Shown: piece by piece, positions 21,753 through 33,076 of the stretch
Layout of the letters: each line of letters starts with the position of its first letter
Numbering within the stretch: position 1 is the first letter of the stretch
Origin: an uncultured Clostridia bacterium
GTDB taxonomy: Bacteria > Bacillota_A > Clostridia > TANB77 > CAG-508
DNA length: 64,000 nt
Direction of reading: 5' to 3'
Assembly (NCBI GenBank): GCA_947624725.1
Contig: CANQLP010000004.1
Span: 1 to 64,000, forward strand
The notes under the pieces: generated by a model
What the model saw: the letters and a program-made list of their open reading frames with translations, nothing else
What the model was told of the DNA's origin: nothing
The model's database searches: none
Program-made: the position numbers and the translations under genes

Positions 21753-24448
21753 TTGGCAAGATTAGTTTTAATAGATGGAAACAGTATTTTAAATAGAGCA
21801 TTTTATGGAATAATGGGAACACATATGCTTCAAACAGAAGACGGAACATATACAAATGCAGTATATGGATTTCTTGCTATAATGTTTAAAATCTTAGACA
21901 ACTTAAATCCTGAATATTTAGCAGTAGCATTTGACATGAAAGAGCCTACATTTAGACATAAAATGTATAGTGAGTATAAAGGAACTCGTAAGGGTATGCC
22001 AGATGAACTTGCAGCCCAAATGCCACTTATAAAAGAAGTGCTAGAAGCAATGAATATAAAAATCATAGAAAAGGCAGGATATGAAGCAGATGATATTTTA
22101 GGTACACTTAGCTTAAGAGCACGGGAAAAAAGGTATAGATGTTACAATACTTTCAGGAGATAGAGATACATTCCAACTTGCAACAGATAAAATAACAATA
22201 AGAATACCAAGAACTAAAAACGGAAAAACAGAAGAAGATGATTATGATAAAGCAAAAATAATAGAACAATATGGGATTGAACCAAAACAGCTTATAGAAG
22301 TCAAGGGACTTATGGGAGATAAATCAGATAATATTCCTGGAATTTCTGGGATTGGTGAAAAAACAGCCATAAATATAATAAAAAAGTATAAAACAATTGA
22401 AAAGTTATATAAGGAAATTGAAGAGGGCAAGGCAGAAGAAATAAAAGGAAAACTAAGAGAAAAAATAATAGATGGAAAAGAACTTGCACTTTTATCAAAA
22501 GATCTTCGGAACGATAAATACCAAAAGCCCAATTGATGAAAAAATAGAAGAGTTAGAAACAAAAGAATGGGATAAGCAAAAAGTACTTGAAATATTTACT
22601 AAACTTAGATTTAATAAATATATAGATAAGTTTGAACTAAGAGACGAAAAGCAAGAAGTGGATATATTAAAAGAAATTGAAATCATAAAAGATGTAAATG
22701 ATGAGCAAATAGCAGAATTAATTAAAAAAATAAAAGAAAACAAAGAAATTATATATTATTTGGTTACAAAGCCAGATGAAAGCCCAGAAAATATAATTAA
22801 AAAGAAAATTTCTGCAATATGTGTTAAATTGCAAAATAAAGTGTATTATATAGATAAAAATATTATAAAATTTAAAGAAGTTTTTGAAGATGAAGAAATA
22901 CGAAAAATAGGATATAAACTAAAACAAGATTATATACTTTTAAAGCAAATGGATGTAACGCTTAAAAATTTTAGTTATGATGTAGAAATAGCAGGCTACA
23001 TAATAGATTCTATCAAAAATAAATATGATATAGAAACATTAAGCCTAAGATACTTAAATATAGAGCTATCTAAACAGGTGGAAACAGAAGCAAAACCTGC
23101 ACAGCTTGATTTATTTAGTATGCAAGAAAATGATGAAAGTAAAGAAGAAATAGAGCGCGTATGTATATATACTTATGCAATAGATAAATTGTATCCTGTA
23201 ACAAAGAAAATGATAGAAGAACAAGGTGAATTAGAGTTATTTGAAAAAATAGAAATGCCAACAGCTGAAGTTTTAGCAAAAATGCAATATGCAGGAATTG
23301 AAATAAGTAAAGATGAGCTTATAGAATATGGGGAAAAAATAAAACTTGAAATAAAAGAAAAGACAGATAAAATATATGAGTTTAGTGGTCAGGAATTTAA
23401 TATAAATTCTACAAAACAGCTTGGAAAAGTTCTATTTGAAGATTTAGGACTTCCAATTCAGAAAAAGAAGAAGAGTGGATATTCGACAGATGTAGATGTT
23501 TTGGAAAAATTAAGAGATAAACATCCTATAATTAATGAAATATTAGATTACAGGCAATTGATGAAGCTTAATTCAACATATGTAGAAGGAATGCTTCCAT
23601 TTATAAATGAAAAAACAAACAGGATACACTCATATTTCCATCAGACAGTTACTGCAACTGGAAGAATTAGTAGTGCAGAGCCAAATCTTCAAAATATTCC
23701 AACAAGATTTGAGCTTGGAAAAAATTTAAGAAAAGTATTTAAACCACAAAAGGGCTGTGTATTTATAGACGCAGATTATTCACAAATAGAGCTTAGAGTA
23801 TTTGCACATATATCACAAGATGAAAATATGATAGAAGCATTTAAAGAAGGACATGACATTCACAGCGAAGTTGCATCAAAAGTATTTGATAAGAAAATAG
23901 AGGATGTAACTCCTGAAGAAAGAACAAAAGCAAAAGCAGTAAATTTTGGTATAGTTTATGGAATAAGTGATTTTGGACTTAGTGAGCAACTTAAGATTCC
24001 TGTAAAAGAAGCAAAAGAATATATAGAACAATATTTAAGTAAATATAATGGTATAAAAGAGTACATGAAGAATATAGAAGAAGAGGCAAAAGAAAAAGGG
24101 TATGTTTCTACATTATTTGGAAGAAGAAGAAACATACCAGAATTAAAATCTCAAAATTTCATGGTAAGACAGTTTGGAAATAGAGTAGCCTTAAATATGC
24201 CAATACAAGGAACAGCAGCAGATATAATGAAGCTTGCAATGATAGAAGTAAATAAGCAAATAGAAGAAAAAAATTTGAAATCAAGACTTGTACTACAAAT
24301 ACATGATGAGCTTTTACTAGAAGTGCCAGAAAATGAGATAGATGTTGCAACAGAAGTTTTAAAAACATCGATGGAAAATATAGTAAAACTTTCAGTTCCA
24401 TTAATTGCAGAAGTAACAAAAGCAGATGATTGGTACGGATGTAAATAA
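21753..24448 (+). CDS. polA: DNA polymerase I
   Basis: 897 aa after two C bases are skipped. TTG start at 21753 follows AAGGAGGAA. Domains: 5' nuclease (LVLIDGNSILNRAFYG ... AGYEADDILGTLS ... GDRDTFQL), an inactive-looking 3'-5' exonuclease domain (the Asp/Glu metal ligands are absent around residues 300-450, as in many Gram-positive PolA), and a family A polymerase with DADYSQIELRVFAH (motif A), KAVNFGIVYGISDFGLS (motif B) and QIHDELLLEVP (motif C). In-frame CGG lies at 22122-22124 (after GCA) and 22507-22509 (after CTT). Skipping C gives SLRAGKKGIDVTILSGD and LSKDLGTINTKSPID. Confidence 0.94.
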
Positions 24449-24493
24449 TTACAAAATAAACTCTGGATTTTCTGAAGGGAATGATTTATTATA

Positions 24494-25031
24494 TTGAGGA
24501 AGAGTTGTTTAATTTTATTATTGTTATTCGTTATATTAGCAAGTAGTATGGTTTATAAAATAGTTTTAAAAAAACTTTATCCTCTTGAGTACATGGAATA
24601 TGTTGAAGAATATTCTAAAAAATATAATATAGATAAATATTTGATATTAGCCTTGATAAAAACAGAAAGTAATTTTGATGCAAATAGTGTATCAAAAAGT
24701 GGGGCAATAGGACTTATGCAAATTATGGATAAGACTGCATTAGAAATCTCAAAAGAAATACGGACTAGAAGATATAGATTTAAAAGAGCCGAAAACCAAT
24801 ATAGCAATTGGAACTAAATATTTTGGAAGTCTTTTAAAATATTATGATGAAAATTATCTTTTAACGATTACTGCATACAATGCAGGAATTGGAACGGTTA
24901 AAAGATGGATTGATAATGGGATAATTGAAAAAAGTGGAGAAAATATAGAAAATGTTCCATATAAAGAGACCAATAATTATGTTAGGAAAATACTAAAAAA
25001 TTATAGAGTATATAAAGAATTATATGTATAA
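24494..25031 (+). CDS. Soluble lytic transglycosylase-like (SLT domain) protein
   Basis: 178 aa after one C is skipped. N-terminal membrane anchor or signal (residues 3-22), then the SLT fold: LILALIKTESNFDANSVSKSGAIGLMQIM with the catalytic Glu in KTESNF, then ITAYNAGIGTVKRW. It cleaves the MurNAc-GlcNAc bond of peptidoglycan. In-frame CGG at 24761-24763 after ATA; skipping C gives SKEIGLEDIDLKEPKTNIAIG. The TTG start at 24494 is chosen from the frame; a GAAGGG element lies rather far upstream. Typical neighbour arrangement after polA in Clostridia. Confidence 0.85.
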
Positions 25032-25045
25032 AAGGATGAGGAAAA

Positions 25046-25624
25046 ATGGTAGTTGATTTAGAAAAGGTAAAAGAAAATTTAAAAGGAAGACTAACTGAAA
25101 AGAGGTATAATCATTCAATAGGGGCAATGAAGGCTGCAAGGCTTCTTGCAAGGATATATAAAGAAGATGAAGATGAAGCAGCTTTAGCAGGTCTTGTTCA
25201 TGATATTGCAAAGGAAATGCCAAAGGCTGAAATGGAAAAGTATGTCAAAGAACATAAAATTGAAGTAGATGAAATTGAAAAGATTCAGATGGGATTGCTT
25301 CATGCAAAAATTGGGGCTTCTATTGCTAAAGAGGAGTTTGGAGCAAGCAAAAAAGTACAAGAGGCAATTTGTTACCATACAACTGGAAATAAAGATATGA
25401 ATGTGTTTGATAAGATAATCTATTTGGCAGATAAAATTGAAGAAAATAGAGATTATGAAGGAGTTAAGGAATTAAGAGAAAAGGCTAAATCAGATTTGGA
25501 TGAAGCAATGCTATTTGTCTTAGATTTTAATATACAGAAGAATATAAGAAAAGGTATTTTAATCTATGCAGATACGATTGAACTAAGAAATAAACTTTTG
25601 ATGAAAAAGCTTAAGAATGCTTGA
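25046..25624 (+). CDS. yqeK: HD-domain nucleotidase YqeK (Ap4A hydrolase type)
   Basis: 192 aa, intact, ATG preceded by AAGGATGAGG. HD-domain metal ligands appear in order: KRYNHSIGAMKAA (His), LAGLVHDIAKEMP (His-Asp), ICYHTTGNKDM (His) and YLADKIEENRDYEG (Asp). This is the YqeK pattern; the family hydrolyses diadenosine tetraphosphate symmetrically. Usually next to rsfS and nadD, neither of which is here. Confidence 0.88.
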   Translation: MVVDLEKVKENLKGRLTEKRYNHSIGAMKAARLLARIYKEDEDEAALAGLVHDIAKEMPKAEMEKYVKEHKIEVDEIEKIQMGLLHAKIGASIAKEEFGASKKVQEAICYHTTGNKDMNVFDKIIYLADKIEENRDYEGVKELREKAKSDLDEAMLFVLDFNIQKNIRKGILIYADTIELRNKLLMKKLKNA

Positions 25625-25677
25625 CTTTTGTATTAAGGATTTCTAGATAAAAAATCTAATGGAGGAAAAGGAAAGAA

Positions 25678-26854
25678 ATGAACAGACTAAAGAAGGAAGA
25701 ACGGAATTACTCTTGTTGCATTAATTATTACAGTGATAATTTTAATAATTCTAGCTGCGATTTCGATTACAGCATTAACAAATGGAAATTTTATAGGCTT
25801 AGTAACAAATACATCACAAAATTATGCACAGGCACAAGAGTATGAAAATGGCGTAATGGAAAATTACAAAATTCTATCAGATGCAGTAGTAGGAAATTTA
25901 ATAGGAAATACAGCACCACCAGAAGATGGTTTAGAAGAAGAATTTAAAGATAATAAGAAAATACCATATGTAATTAATTATCCAGTAGACATAGATGGAG
26001 ACGGAGAGACTAAAGCTGACTGGCAGGTATTTTACATAGAAGATTACGAAGGAGAAGAGGAAGCACAAAAAGGTAATCAACCTTCAGAAGGTAGAAGAGT
26101 ATTTTTAATAGCTTCAGATTATGTGAAGATACTGGACGATCCTGAATCAGCAATACGAAAAAGCATGGAAAAGTCACATATGGTACAAAGTTCTGACGAA
26201 AAGAAAAAAGATTATGTGTTAAGGTGGAATAATATTGGCGGGGCAGTATGTAATTTGAATTTGCCTAATCAAGAAGGAAAAGCAAATATATTTCCAAAAT
26301 TATTTGAAGAGAGTTCATATAAGATATGGAATCATCAAAATTTGGCAGGTTCAAAAGCTGCAGCAAATATGTTGTGTACTGAAAATTGGTCAGATTTTGT
26401 GAACACTGATTATGCGGACTATGCAATAGGTGGACCAACTTATGCAATGTGGATTCATAGCTGGAACATGAGACATTCAGATAAAAAAGCATATTATGAG
26501 ACTAATGACTTGGGTTATCTTATAGGTATGGTAGGACAGGATACGAAAAGTTGCATTCTTGGGAAGGAAACAGATCCATTATATTTCCCACATGGATCCA
26601 TATTTGAAGGAGATTTTGATAAGGATAGCCAGCTTGAATATTGTGAAGGATATTGGGGAGCATCTCCTTGTGGATTATATGGTGGGGCTAATATAACGAG
26701 AGTAGATGGTAACATTGGTCTGACCGATAGATGGGTTGGAGAAGACTTTTATGGCGTTCGCCCAGTAGTTTGCTTAAAAGCAAATGTTAAACTAACTCAA
26801 GCAGAGAATAGCATAGGAACTGAAAATGCAGAATGTTTTAAAATTGAATTTTAA
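25678..26854 (+). CDS. Prepilin-like secreted protein with class III/IV pilin N-terminus
   Basis: 391 aa after one C is skipped. ATG 25678 follows TGGAGGAAAAGG. The N-terminus KKEEGITLVALIITV...LAAISIT is a type IV-like prepilin signal: basic leader, Gly, then a hydrophobic helix. The rest is soluble, with Asn/Gly/Trp-rich segments and a C-terminal FYGVRPVVCLKANV block that resembles the end of the foreign gene at 36108. In-frame CGG at 25702-25704 after GAA: the glycine restored by skipping C is the prepilin-peptidase cleavage glycine itself. Without the shift the product would end within a few residues. Stand-alone transcription unit; partner pilus genes are not in the window. Confidence 0.75.
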
Positions 26855-26909
26855 ACTGACAACAGGATAGAATTATTAAATGAAATATCAAAAAGTTTAC
26901 TTAAAACTC

Positions 26910-26938
26910 TTGACATTCTAAGGAAAATATATTAAAAT
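26910..26938 (+). promoter_or_regulatory. Promoter of rplM-rpsI
   Basis: TTGACA (26910-26915), 17-base spacer, TAAAAT (26933-26938). Confidence 0.7.
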
Positions 26939-26944
26939 ATTTAA

Positions 26945-27060
26945 GTATATTGTGATAAAGTATGCGAATTTAAGTAGGTACTGCCCGGTAAACTTACAGA
27001 TTCAGGCATATTTTAAGAAGAATTATTAAAACATAAAAGTGGTCATTTTATGTTAAAAAG
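26945..27060 (+). ncRNA. Structured leader of rplM, possible L13 leader
   Basis: The transcribed 5' region of about 115 bases contains GTAGGTACTGCCCGGTAAACTTAC, in which GTAGG/GTAAACTTAC and flanks can pair, placed directly upstream of rplM as the ribosomal-protein L13 leader of Firmicutes is. The family assignment rests on position plus the conserved-looking core only. Confidence 0.4.
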
Positions 27061-27076
27061 GAGGAAATTAACTGCC

Positions 27077-27511
27077 ATGAATAACACAACATATAGTGTA
27101 AAAAAAGATGAAATAGTTAGAAAATGGTATATAATTGATGCAGAAAATAAACCTTTAGGTAGAGTTGCAACAGAAGCTGCAAGACTTCTTAGAGGAAAAC
27201 ATAAACCAACTTTTACTCCAAATATGGATGTAGGAGATCATGTAATTGTTATCAATTGTAGTAAAGCAATTTTAACAGGAAATAAATTAAATCAAAAAGT
27301 ATATAGACATCATTCAGGACATATCGGAGGAATGAGAGAAATTTTAGCAAAAGATATGCTAAAAGATAAACCAGAAAGAGCTATGATGCTTGCAATAAAG
27401 GGAATGCTTCCACATAATACTTTAGGAAGAGAATCTTTAAAGAAATTAAGAGTATATGCTGGAGAAAATCATGAAAATCAAGCTCAAAAGCCAGAAAAAT
27501 GGGAATTTTAA
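27077..27511 (+). CDS. rplM: 50S ribosomal protein L13 (uL13)
   Basis: 144 aa. ATG 27077 follows AAAGGAGG; an upstream in-frame Met at 27050 reads through the ribosome site and is rejected. Family signatures [27 protein letters not shown] and [13 protein letters not shown] are present. Assembles early into the 50S subunit. First gene of the usual rplM-rpsI pair. Confidence 0.97.
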   Translation: MNNTTYSVKKDEIVRKWYIIDAENKPLGRVATEAARLLRGKHKPTFTPNMDVGDHVIVINCSKAILTGNKLNQKVYRHHSGHIGGMREILAKDMLKDKPERAMMLAIKGMLPHNTLGRESLKKLRVYAGENHENQAQKPEKWEF

Positions 27512-27525
27512 AGGAGGAAAAATAA

Positions 27526-27933
27526 ATGCCTAAAGCAAGTTCAGAAAAAATAATGTTTTATGGTACAGGTAGAAGAAAATGCTCAATTGCTAGAGTAAGA
27601 TTAGTACCAGGTACTGGAAAAATAACAATAAATTCTAAAGATATAGATGAATATTTAGGACTAGAAACATTAAAAGTTATAGTTAGACAACCATTAGTTG
27701 CAACAGATACATTAAATAAATATGATGTAATCTGCAAAGTAACAGGTGGAGGATTTACTGGTCAAGCAGGAGCAATTCGTCATGGAATAGCTAGAGCTTT
27801 AAATGAAGCAAATGCTGAATACAGACCAGTATTAAAACAAAGAGGATACTTAACAAGAGATCCAAGAATGAAGGAAAGAAAAAAATACGGACTTAAAAAA
27901 TCTAGAAAAGCTCCACAATTTAGTAAGCGTTAA
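27526..27933 (+). CDS. rpsI: 30S ribosomal protein S9 (uS9)
   Basis: 135 aa, AAAGGAGG site, 14 bases after rplM. Shows [37 protein letters not shown] and the basic C-terminal tail ending QFSKR that reaches the P-site tRNA. This tail contact with P-site tRNA makes S9 relevant to frame maintenance; here it looks ordinary. Confidence 0.97.
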   Translation: MPKASSEKIMFYGTGRRKCSIARVRLVPGTGKITINSKDIDEYLGLETLKVIVRQPLVATDTLNKYDVICKVTGGGFTGQAGAIRHGIARALNEANAEYRPVLKQRGYLTRDPRMKERKKYGLKKSRKAPQFSKR

Positions 27934-27942
27934 AATTTATAT

Positions 27943-27981
27943 AAAAGATGTCAATATTTGTTCTATTGGCATCTTTTTTCT
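27943..27981 (+). terminator. Terminator after rpsI
   Basis: Hairpin AAGATGTCAATA / TATTGGCATCTT (with G-T pairs) followed by TTTTTTCTT. Confidence 0.8.
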
Positions 27982-28078
27982 TATCAAAAAATAAGCTTGA
28001 TTTTATTTATATTATGTGATATAACATTACTTGTTGGACAATGTACAACAAATTTAGTTTGATATAGGAGGCATTTTT

Positions 28079-28618
28079 ATGGATTTAAAAGGAACAAAAA
28101 CAGAGAAAAATTTAATGGAGGCATTTGCAGGAGAATCACAAGCAAGAAATAAATATACTTATTTTGCAAGTAAAGCAAAAAAAGATGGATATGAGCAAAT
28201 TGCTGCAATATTTGAAGAAACAGCAGCAAATGAAAAAGAGCACGCAAAAATATGGTTTAAATTATTAAACGGAGGAGATATTCCTTCAACAGAAGAAAAC
28301 TTAAAAGCAGCAGCAGGTGGAGAAAACTTTGAATGGACTGATATGTATGCTAGAATGGCAAAAGAAGCTAAAGAAGAAGGATTTGACCATATAGCATATC
28401 TATTCGAAGCAGTTGGAAAAATTGAAAAAGAACATGAAGAAAGATATTTAAAACTATTAGAAAATGTAAAAGACGGTCTAGTATTTTCAAAGGATGGAGA
28501 TAGAATTTGGAAATGCAGAAACTGCGGACATATCGTAATTGGAAAATCAGCACCAGAAGTTTGCCCAGTTTGCAATCATCCACAATCTTATTTCGAAATA
28601 AAAGCAGAAAATTATTAA
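28079..28618 (+). CDS. rbr: Rubrerythrin
   Basis: 179 aa, ATG after AGGAGG. N-terminal ferritin-like di-iron domain with the EEXXH-type helices ([47 protein letters not shown]) and a C-terminal rubredoxin domain with CRNCGH...CPVCNHP. Reduces hydrogen peroxide in anaerobes using electrons from rubredoxin, which is encoded directly downstream. Confidence 0.96.
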   Translation: MDLKGTKTEKNLMEAFAGESQARNKYTYFASKAKKDGYEQIAAIFEETAANEKEHAKIWFKLLNGGDIPSTEENLKAAAGGENFEWTDMYARMAKEAKEEGFDHIAYLFEAVGKIEKEHEERYLKLLENVKDGLVFSKDGDRIWKCRNCGHIVIGKSAPEVCPVCNHPQSYFEIKAENY

Positions 28619-28652
28619 AATTGTATAAAAATATTAAAAGAGGTGAAAATAT

Positions 28653-28790
28653 ATGAAATACAGATGTACAGTATGTGGACATATATATGATGATGAAAAA
28701 GAAGGAGTAAAATTCGAAGATTTACCAGATACATGGGTATGCCCTGTATGTGGAGTTCCAAAGAATTTATTTGAAAAAGTAGAAGAATAA
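28653..28790 (+). CDS. Rubredoxin-like small iron protein
   Basis: 45 aa. AGAGGTG ribosome site, ATG 28653. Two CxxC knuckles, [12 protein letters not shown] and [15 protein letters not shown], are those of rubredoxin. It is slightly shorter than the usual 52-54 residues, the loop between the two knuckles being trimmed. Probably the electron donor of the rubrerythrin upstream, in the same operon. Confidence 0.92.
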   Translation: MKYRCTVCGHIYDDEKEGVKFEDLPDTWVCPVCGVPKNLFEKVEE

Positions 28791-28791
28791 A

Positions 28792-28838
28792 ATAAAAGCC
28801 TGATAGCTTAATAAAAAATTAAGTTATCGGGCTTTAAA
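28792..28838 (+). terminator. Terminator after rubredoxin
   Basis: Hairpin AAAGCC(C/T)GATAACTTAAT... pairing with ATTAAGTTATCGGGCTTT (about 28794-28836), ending in an A/T tract. Confidence 0.75.
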
Positions 28839-28896
28839 AATGCTTGTTTTAGAAAAATATATATGATATAATCTAAAAAGAAAAAAAGGAGATAAA

Positions 28897-29398
28897 ATGG
28901 GTGGAAATAGAGTAGATAAAGCAAACTATTATTTATCAATCGCAGAAGCTGTTGCAGGTAGAGGAACTTGTCTTAGAAAAAACTATGGATGTATCATTGT
29001 GAAAAATGATGAGATTATCTCAACAGGATATACAGGAGCACCAAGAGGAAGACAAAACTGTATAGACCTTGGATATTGCACAAAGAAAAAAATCTTACCA
29101 GACCTTAGGCATCGGAGGATATGATGCTTGTAGATCAGTTCATGCAGAACAGAATGCGATAATCAGTGCATCAAGAAAAGATATGATAGATTCAACCCTT
29201 TATCTAGTAGGTATTAGAAAAGACACAGGAGAATACGAAACAGGTGCAGATTCTTGTCAACTTTGTAAAAAGATGATAATAAATGCAGGAATTAAAGAAG
29301 TTATAATAAAAGATAATAATGAAAATGGATATAGAAAGATAGATGTACAAGAATGGATAGATCATGATGATTTATTATCAGGGAAAATTACATATTAA
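28897..29398 (+). CDS. Deoxycytidylate deaminase (ComEB type)
   Basis: 166 aa after one C is skipped. Converts dCMP to dUMP for thymidylate synthesis. Zinc and catalytic motif SVHAEQNAI (His and Glu) and the second zinc motif DSCQLCKKMIINAG. The N-terminal region has RGTCLRKNYGCIIVKND and ISTGYTGAPRGRQNC, standard for the family. In-frame CGG at 29113-29115 after CAT; skipping C gives RHGGYDACRSVHAEQ, where the family has a Gly/Arg-rich link before the CRSVHAEQNA block. Confidence 0.9.
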
Positions 29399-29421
29399 TA
29401 AAATTGAAAGGAAAGGTTGAA

Positions 29422-30750
29422 ATGCAAAAAGAGCCGATAGTTGCAGTAGTTCGGAAGACCAAATGTTGGTAAATCTACATTTTTTAATTACATAGCTCGG
29501 AAAGAAAATATCGATTGTAGAAGATAAACCAGGAGTTACAAGAGATAGAATTTATGCTGAAACAGAATGGCGTGGCAGAAAATTTATGATAATCGATACA
29601 GCAGGACTTGAGCCAAAGTCAGATGATAAAATTTTAATTTCTATGCGTGAACAAGTGCAAATTGCAATTGATATGGCAGATGTAATAATCTTTATGACAG
29701 ATGTAAAAGTAGGAGTAACGCAGGCAGATAAAGATGTTGCACTTTTATTAAAAAAAGCAAAAAAACCTGTAGTTCTTGTTTGCAATAAAGCAGATAAGTT
29801 TGAGAAGCAAAACAATGATATATATGAATTTTATAATCTTGGAATAGGTGAGCCTAATGCCATATCTTCTGTAAATGCTTCAGGAATAGGAGATGTGCTA
29901 GATGCAGTTTATGAATATTTTCCAAAAACTGATGAAGCGATAGAAGAAGATGAAAGAATCAAAGTTGCATTAATTGGAAAGCCAAATGTCGGAAAATCAT
30001 CTTTAGTAAATAAAATCCTTCGGAGAAAATAGAGTAATTGTAAGTGAAGTTGCAGGAACTACAAGAGATGCAATAGACACTCCATTTGAAAATGAAAAAG
30101 GAAAATATATTTTTATTGATACAGCAGGTTTAAGAAAAAAGAATAAAGTAGATGATAATATTGAAAAATATAGTGGCTTAAGGACAATACTTGCAATAGA
30201 AAGAGCTGATGTGTGTCTTCTTATGATAGATGCAAAAGAAGGTGTAACAGAGCAGGATACAAAAATTGCAGGAGAAGCACATGAAGCTGGAAAAGGTATA
30301 ATTATTGCAATTAATAAATGGGATGAAATAGAAAAAGATAATCATACAATGGAAAAATTTAAAAAAGATGTGTATGACAAGCTAAAATATATTTCATATG
30401 CACCAATTATCTTTATTTCTGCAAAAACAGGGCAGAGGGTAGATAAATTATTTGATATGATAAATAATGTGGCAAAACAAAATTCAATAAGGATACAGAC
30501 TGGAGTATTAAATGCAGTAATAGAAGAAGCAATTGCAATAACCCAGCCACCAACAGACAAAGGAAGAAGACTAAAGATAATGTATATAACACAGGCAAGC
30601 ACAAAGCCACCTACATTTGTTATATTTGTAAATAATAAAGATATTTTTCACTTTTCATATGAAAGATATTTAGTAAATCATATTAGAAAAGAATTTGGAC
30701 TAGAAGGAACACCGATTAGAATAATTGTAAGAGAAAAAAAGGAGGAATAA
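29422..30750 (+). CDS. der: GTPase Der (EngA)
   Basis: 441 aa after three C bases are skipped. Two tandem G domains and a KH-like C-terminus, needed for 50S subunit assembly. Domain 1: [19 protein letters not shown]. Domain 2: [22 protein letters not shown], and the C-terminal [10 protein letters not shown]. In-frame CGG lies at 29452-29454 (after GTT), 29498-29500 (after GCT) and 30021-30023 (after CTT). Skipping C restores [11 protein letters not shown] (first glycine of the P-loop), [16 protein letters not shown] and [19 protein letters not shown]. Length 1329 is a multiple of three only because three insertions cancel, so a length check alone would miss this. Followed at once by plsY. Confidence 0.95.
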
Positions 30751-30752
30751 AT

Positions 30753-31383
30753 ATGGTATGGTACATAATAATGGCAATAGTCGCATATGCTATTGGTAGT
30801 ATTAATTTTTCAGTAATATTAAGTAAAAAATATGCAGGATTTGATATTAGAGAAAAAGGAAGTGGAAATGCAGGAACAACAAATATGCTTAGAAGCATTG
30901 GAAAGAAAGCAGCTGCAATTACTCTTTTATGTGATATTCTAAAAGGAGTTGTAGCAATACTTATAGGTTATATTATAGGACTAATTGTAAAAGACATAAA
31001 TGGAGCTTTACTTGTTCAAATAGCTGCAATTTGTGTAGTAATACGGACACACATTCCCAATTTTCTTCCAATTTAAAGGAGGAAAAGGAGTTGCAACATC
31101 ACTTGGAGTATTAATTCTAATTAATTGGCAAGTGGGATTGCTTTGCCTAGTATTTGCTTTAATCATTATGGCAGTAACTCGTATGGTATCAGCTGGATCA
31201 TGCACAGCAGCAATTCTTTTCCCAGTTCTTACTTTATTTGGAGTTGGTTCAAAATTCTTTATTGTAGAAGGCAACTACCTAATATTTAGTATATTACTTG
31301 CACTTATCGTATTATTTAATCACAGAGCAAATATAAAAAGAATACTAAGTGGAACAGAAAATAAATTAAGTTTAAAAAAATAA
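30753..31383 (+). CDS. plsY: Acyl-phosphate:glycerol-3-phosphate acyltransferase PlsY
   Basis: 209 aa after one C is skipped. Integral membrane enzyme that makes lysophosphatidic acid, the first step of phospholipid synthesis. Motifs: YAIGSINFSVILSKK, GSGNAGTTNMLRS, and FQFKGGKGVATSLG. In-frame CGG at 31044-31046 after ATA; skipping C gives AICVVIGHTFPIFFQFKGGKG, the invariant GHxFPxF motif. Two bases after der; gpsA, which makes its substrate glycerol-3-phosphate, follows 20 bases later. Confidence 0.94.
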
Positions 31384-31403
31384 AATAAAAAAGGGAGGAA
31401 CAT

Positions 31404-32392
31404 ATGAAAAACATATGTATAATAGGTAGTGGTAGCTGGGGAATAGCATTAGCTATCCATTTAGCAACAATTGGTCATAATATAAAAATATGGTCATTTA
31501 CCGAGGAAGAAAAAAATTTAATAAATAATGAACATAGATGTAAGTTCTTACCAAACGCAGTAATACCAGAAAATGTATATTGTACTAATTCATACGAAGA
31601 AGCAATAGAAGGAAGTGACATAGTTTTACATGTTACTCCATCAAAATTTACAAGAAGCACAGTAAGAGAATATAAAAAATACATAAAAGATCAAATAATA
31701 GTTATTTGTTCAAAAGGTTTTGAAAAAGAATCTTTGAAAACATTAGATGATGTTGTAAGAGAAGAAATCCCAAATGCAAAAATTGCTGTATTATCAGGAC
31801 CAAGCCATGCTGAAGAAGTTTCAATAGAAATTCCAACAGCACTTGTTGTAGCGTGTGATGATGAACAAATAAGAAATTTACTTCAAGAAGAATTTATGAG
31901 TGAACATTTAAGAGTATACACTTGTGCTGATGTTAAAGGAGTAGAACTTGGGCGGTGCTTTAAAAAATATAATTGCATTTTGTGCTGGAGTTGCAGCAGG
32001 AATAGGCCTTGGAGATAATAGTTTTGCAGCTTTAATTACAAGAGGACTAAAAGAAATTACAGAGCTTGGTGTAGCACTCGGAGGAGAAAAGGAAACATTT
32101 TACGGACTTACTGGACTTCGGAGACCTTATTGTTACATGCTTAAGTGAGCATAGCAGGAATAGACGAGCAGGAATGCTTATAGGTCAAGGCAAAACTATT
32201 GATGAAGCAAGAAAAGAAGTTGGAATGGTAATAGAAAGTATTGATAATATCGAAGTTGCATATGAACTTGGAAAAATACATAATATAGAAATGCCAATAT
32301 TAAATACAGTATATAATATGTTATATAATGGACTCTCACCAAAGGATGGAGTCGCAAACCTAATGAAAAGACAAAAAAAATCAGAATTTTAA
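31404..32392 (+). CDS. gpsA: Glycerol-3-phosphate dehydrogenase [NAD(P)+]
   Basis: 328 aa after two C bases are skipped. Reduces dihydroxyacetone phosphate to glycerol-3-phosphate for PlsY. NAD-binding [26 protein letters not shown] with the catalytic Lys upstream, and the C-terminal [16 protein letters not shown] substrate loop. In-frame CGG lies at 31953-31955 (after GGG) and 32119-32121 (after CTT). Skipping C gives [14 protein letters not shown], the conserved catalytic-lysine segment, and YGLTGLGDLIVTC. AAGGGAGG ribosome site. Confidence 0.95.
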
Positions 32393-32477
32393 AAAATATT
32401 TAAGTATAATTTTGAAAAAAATATGAAAAATAAAAGTAAACACAAGATATTTTGTCTTAAGAAAGGAAAGTTTATAT

Positions 32478-32969
32478 ATGGAGATATTAGAAAAAATTGG
32501 GGATGCTGCTAGCAAAACCTGTAAATATACTGCTGAAAAAACAGCAAAAATTGCAAAAGAAACAAAGTTAAAAATGAAAATAAGTGAGTGCAAAAGAGAA
32601 ATAGAAAAGATATATCGTGAAATTGGCGAAACAGTATATGAAAAATCTGTAGTAGACCAAGATATAGATAAAGAAGAGATAAAAGAAAAATGCGATAAAA
32701 TAGATGACTTAACAGGCAAAATTGTAGAATGTAAAAACGAAATCTTATCACTTAAAGAAAGAAAACAATGTGGGAATTGCTATGAAGAAATAGAAAAGGA
32801 TGCAAAATATTGCCCAAACTGTGGATGTCATCAAGAAGAAGCAAAAAATGAAGAAAAAGTAGAAATAGAGATAGAAGAAGAAAAAGAAGATAAAAAGGAA
32901 GAGGAAAATCCAGAGGAGAAAAAACAAGAAAAAAAGAAGAAAAAAGCAGAAAATCCTGAAGAAGAATAA
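32478..32969 (+). CDS. Coiled-coil protein with zinc ribbon
   Basis: 163 aa, AGAAAGGA site. N-terminal Lys/Glu-rich helices (about residues 15-85), then a zinc ribbon CGNCYEEIEKDAKYCPNCGCH, then a very acidic/basic tail of Glu and Lys repeats. No family beyond the zinc-ribbon pattern recognised. Forms a small unit with the next gene; a role is not evident. Confidence 0.65.
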   Translation: MEILEKIGDAASKTCKYTAEKTAKIAKETKLKMKISECKREIEKIYREIGETVYEKSVVDQDIDKEEIKEKCDKIDDLTGKIVECKNEILSLKERKQCGNCYEEIEKDAKYCPNCGCHQEEAKNEEKVEIEIEEEKEDKKEEENPEEKKQEKKKKKAENPEEE

Positions 32970-33076
32970 ATATATAAAAAAAGGTATCTTTGTAAAAAAC
33001 AAGATATCTTTTTTTATTATAATGCATAATGAAAAAATGAAATGTAAATAATAGACTAAGAGAAAGAGGTGCTATT

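Noticed and set aside
21753..24448. Truncated DNA polymerase I lacking a domain
   Set aside because: All three regions are present; the 3'-5' exonuclease domain is only catalytically degenerate, which is common in Firmicutes.
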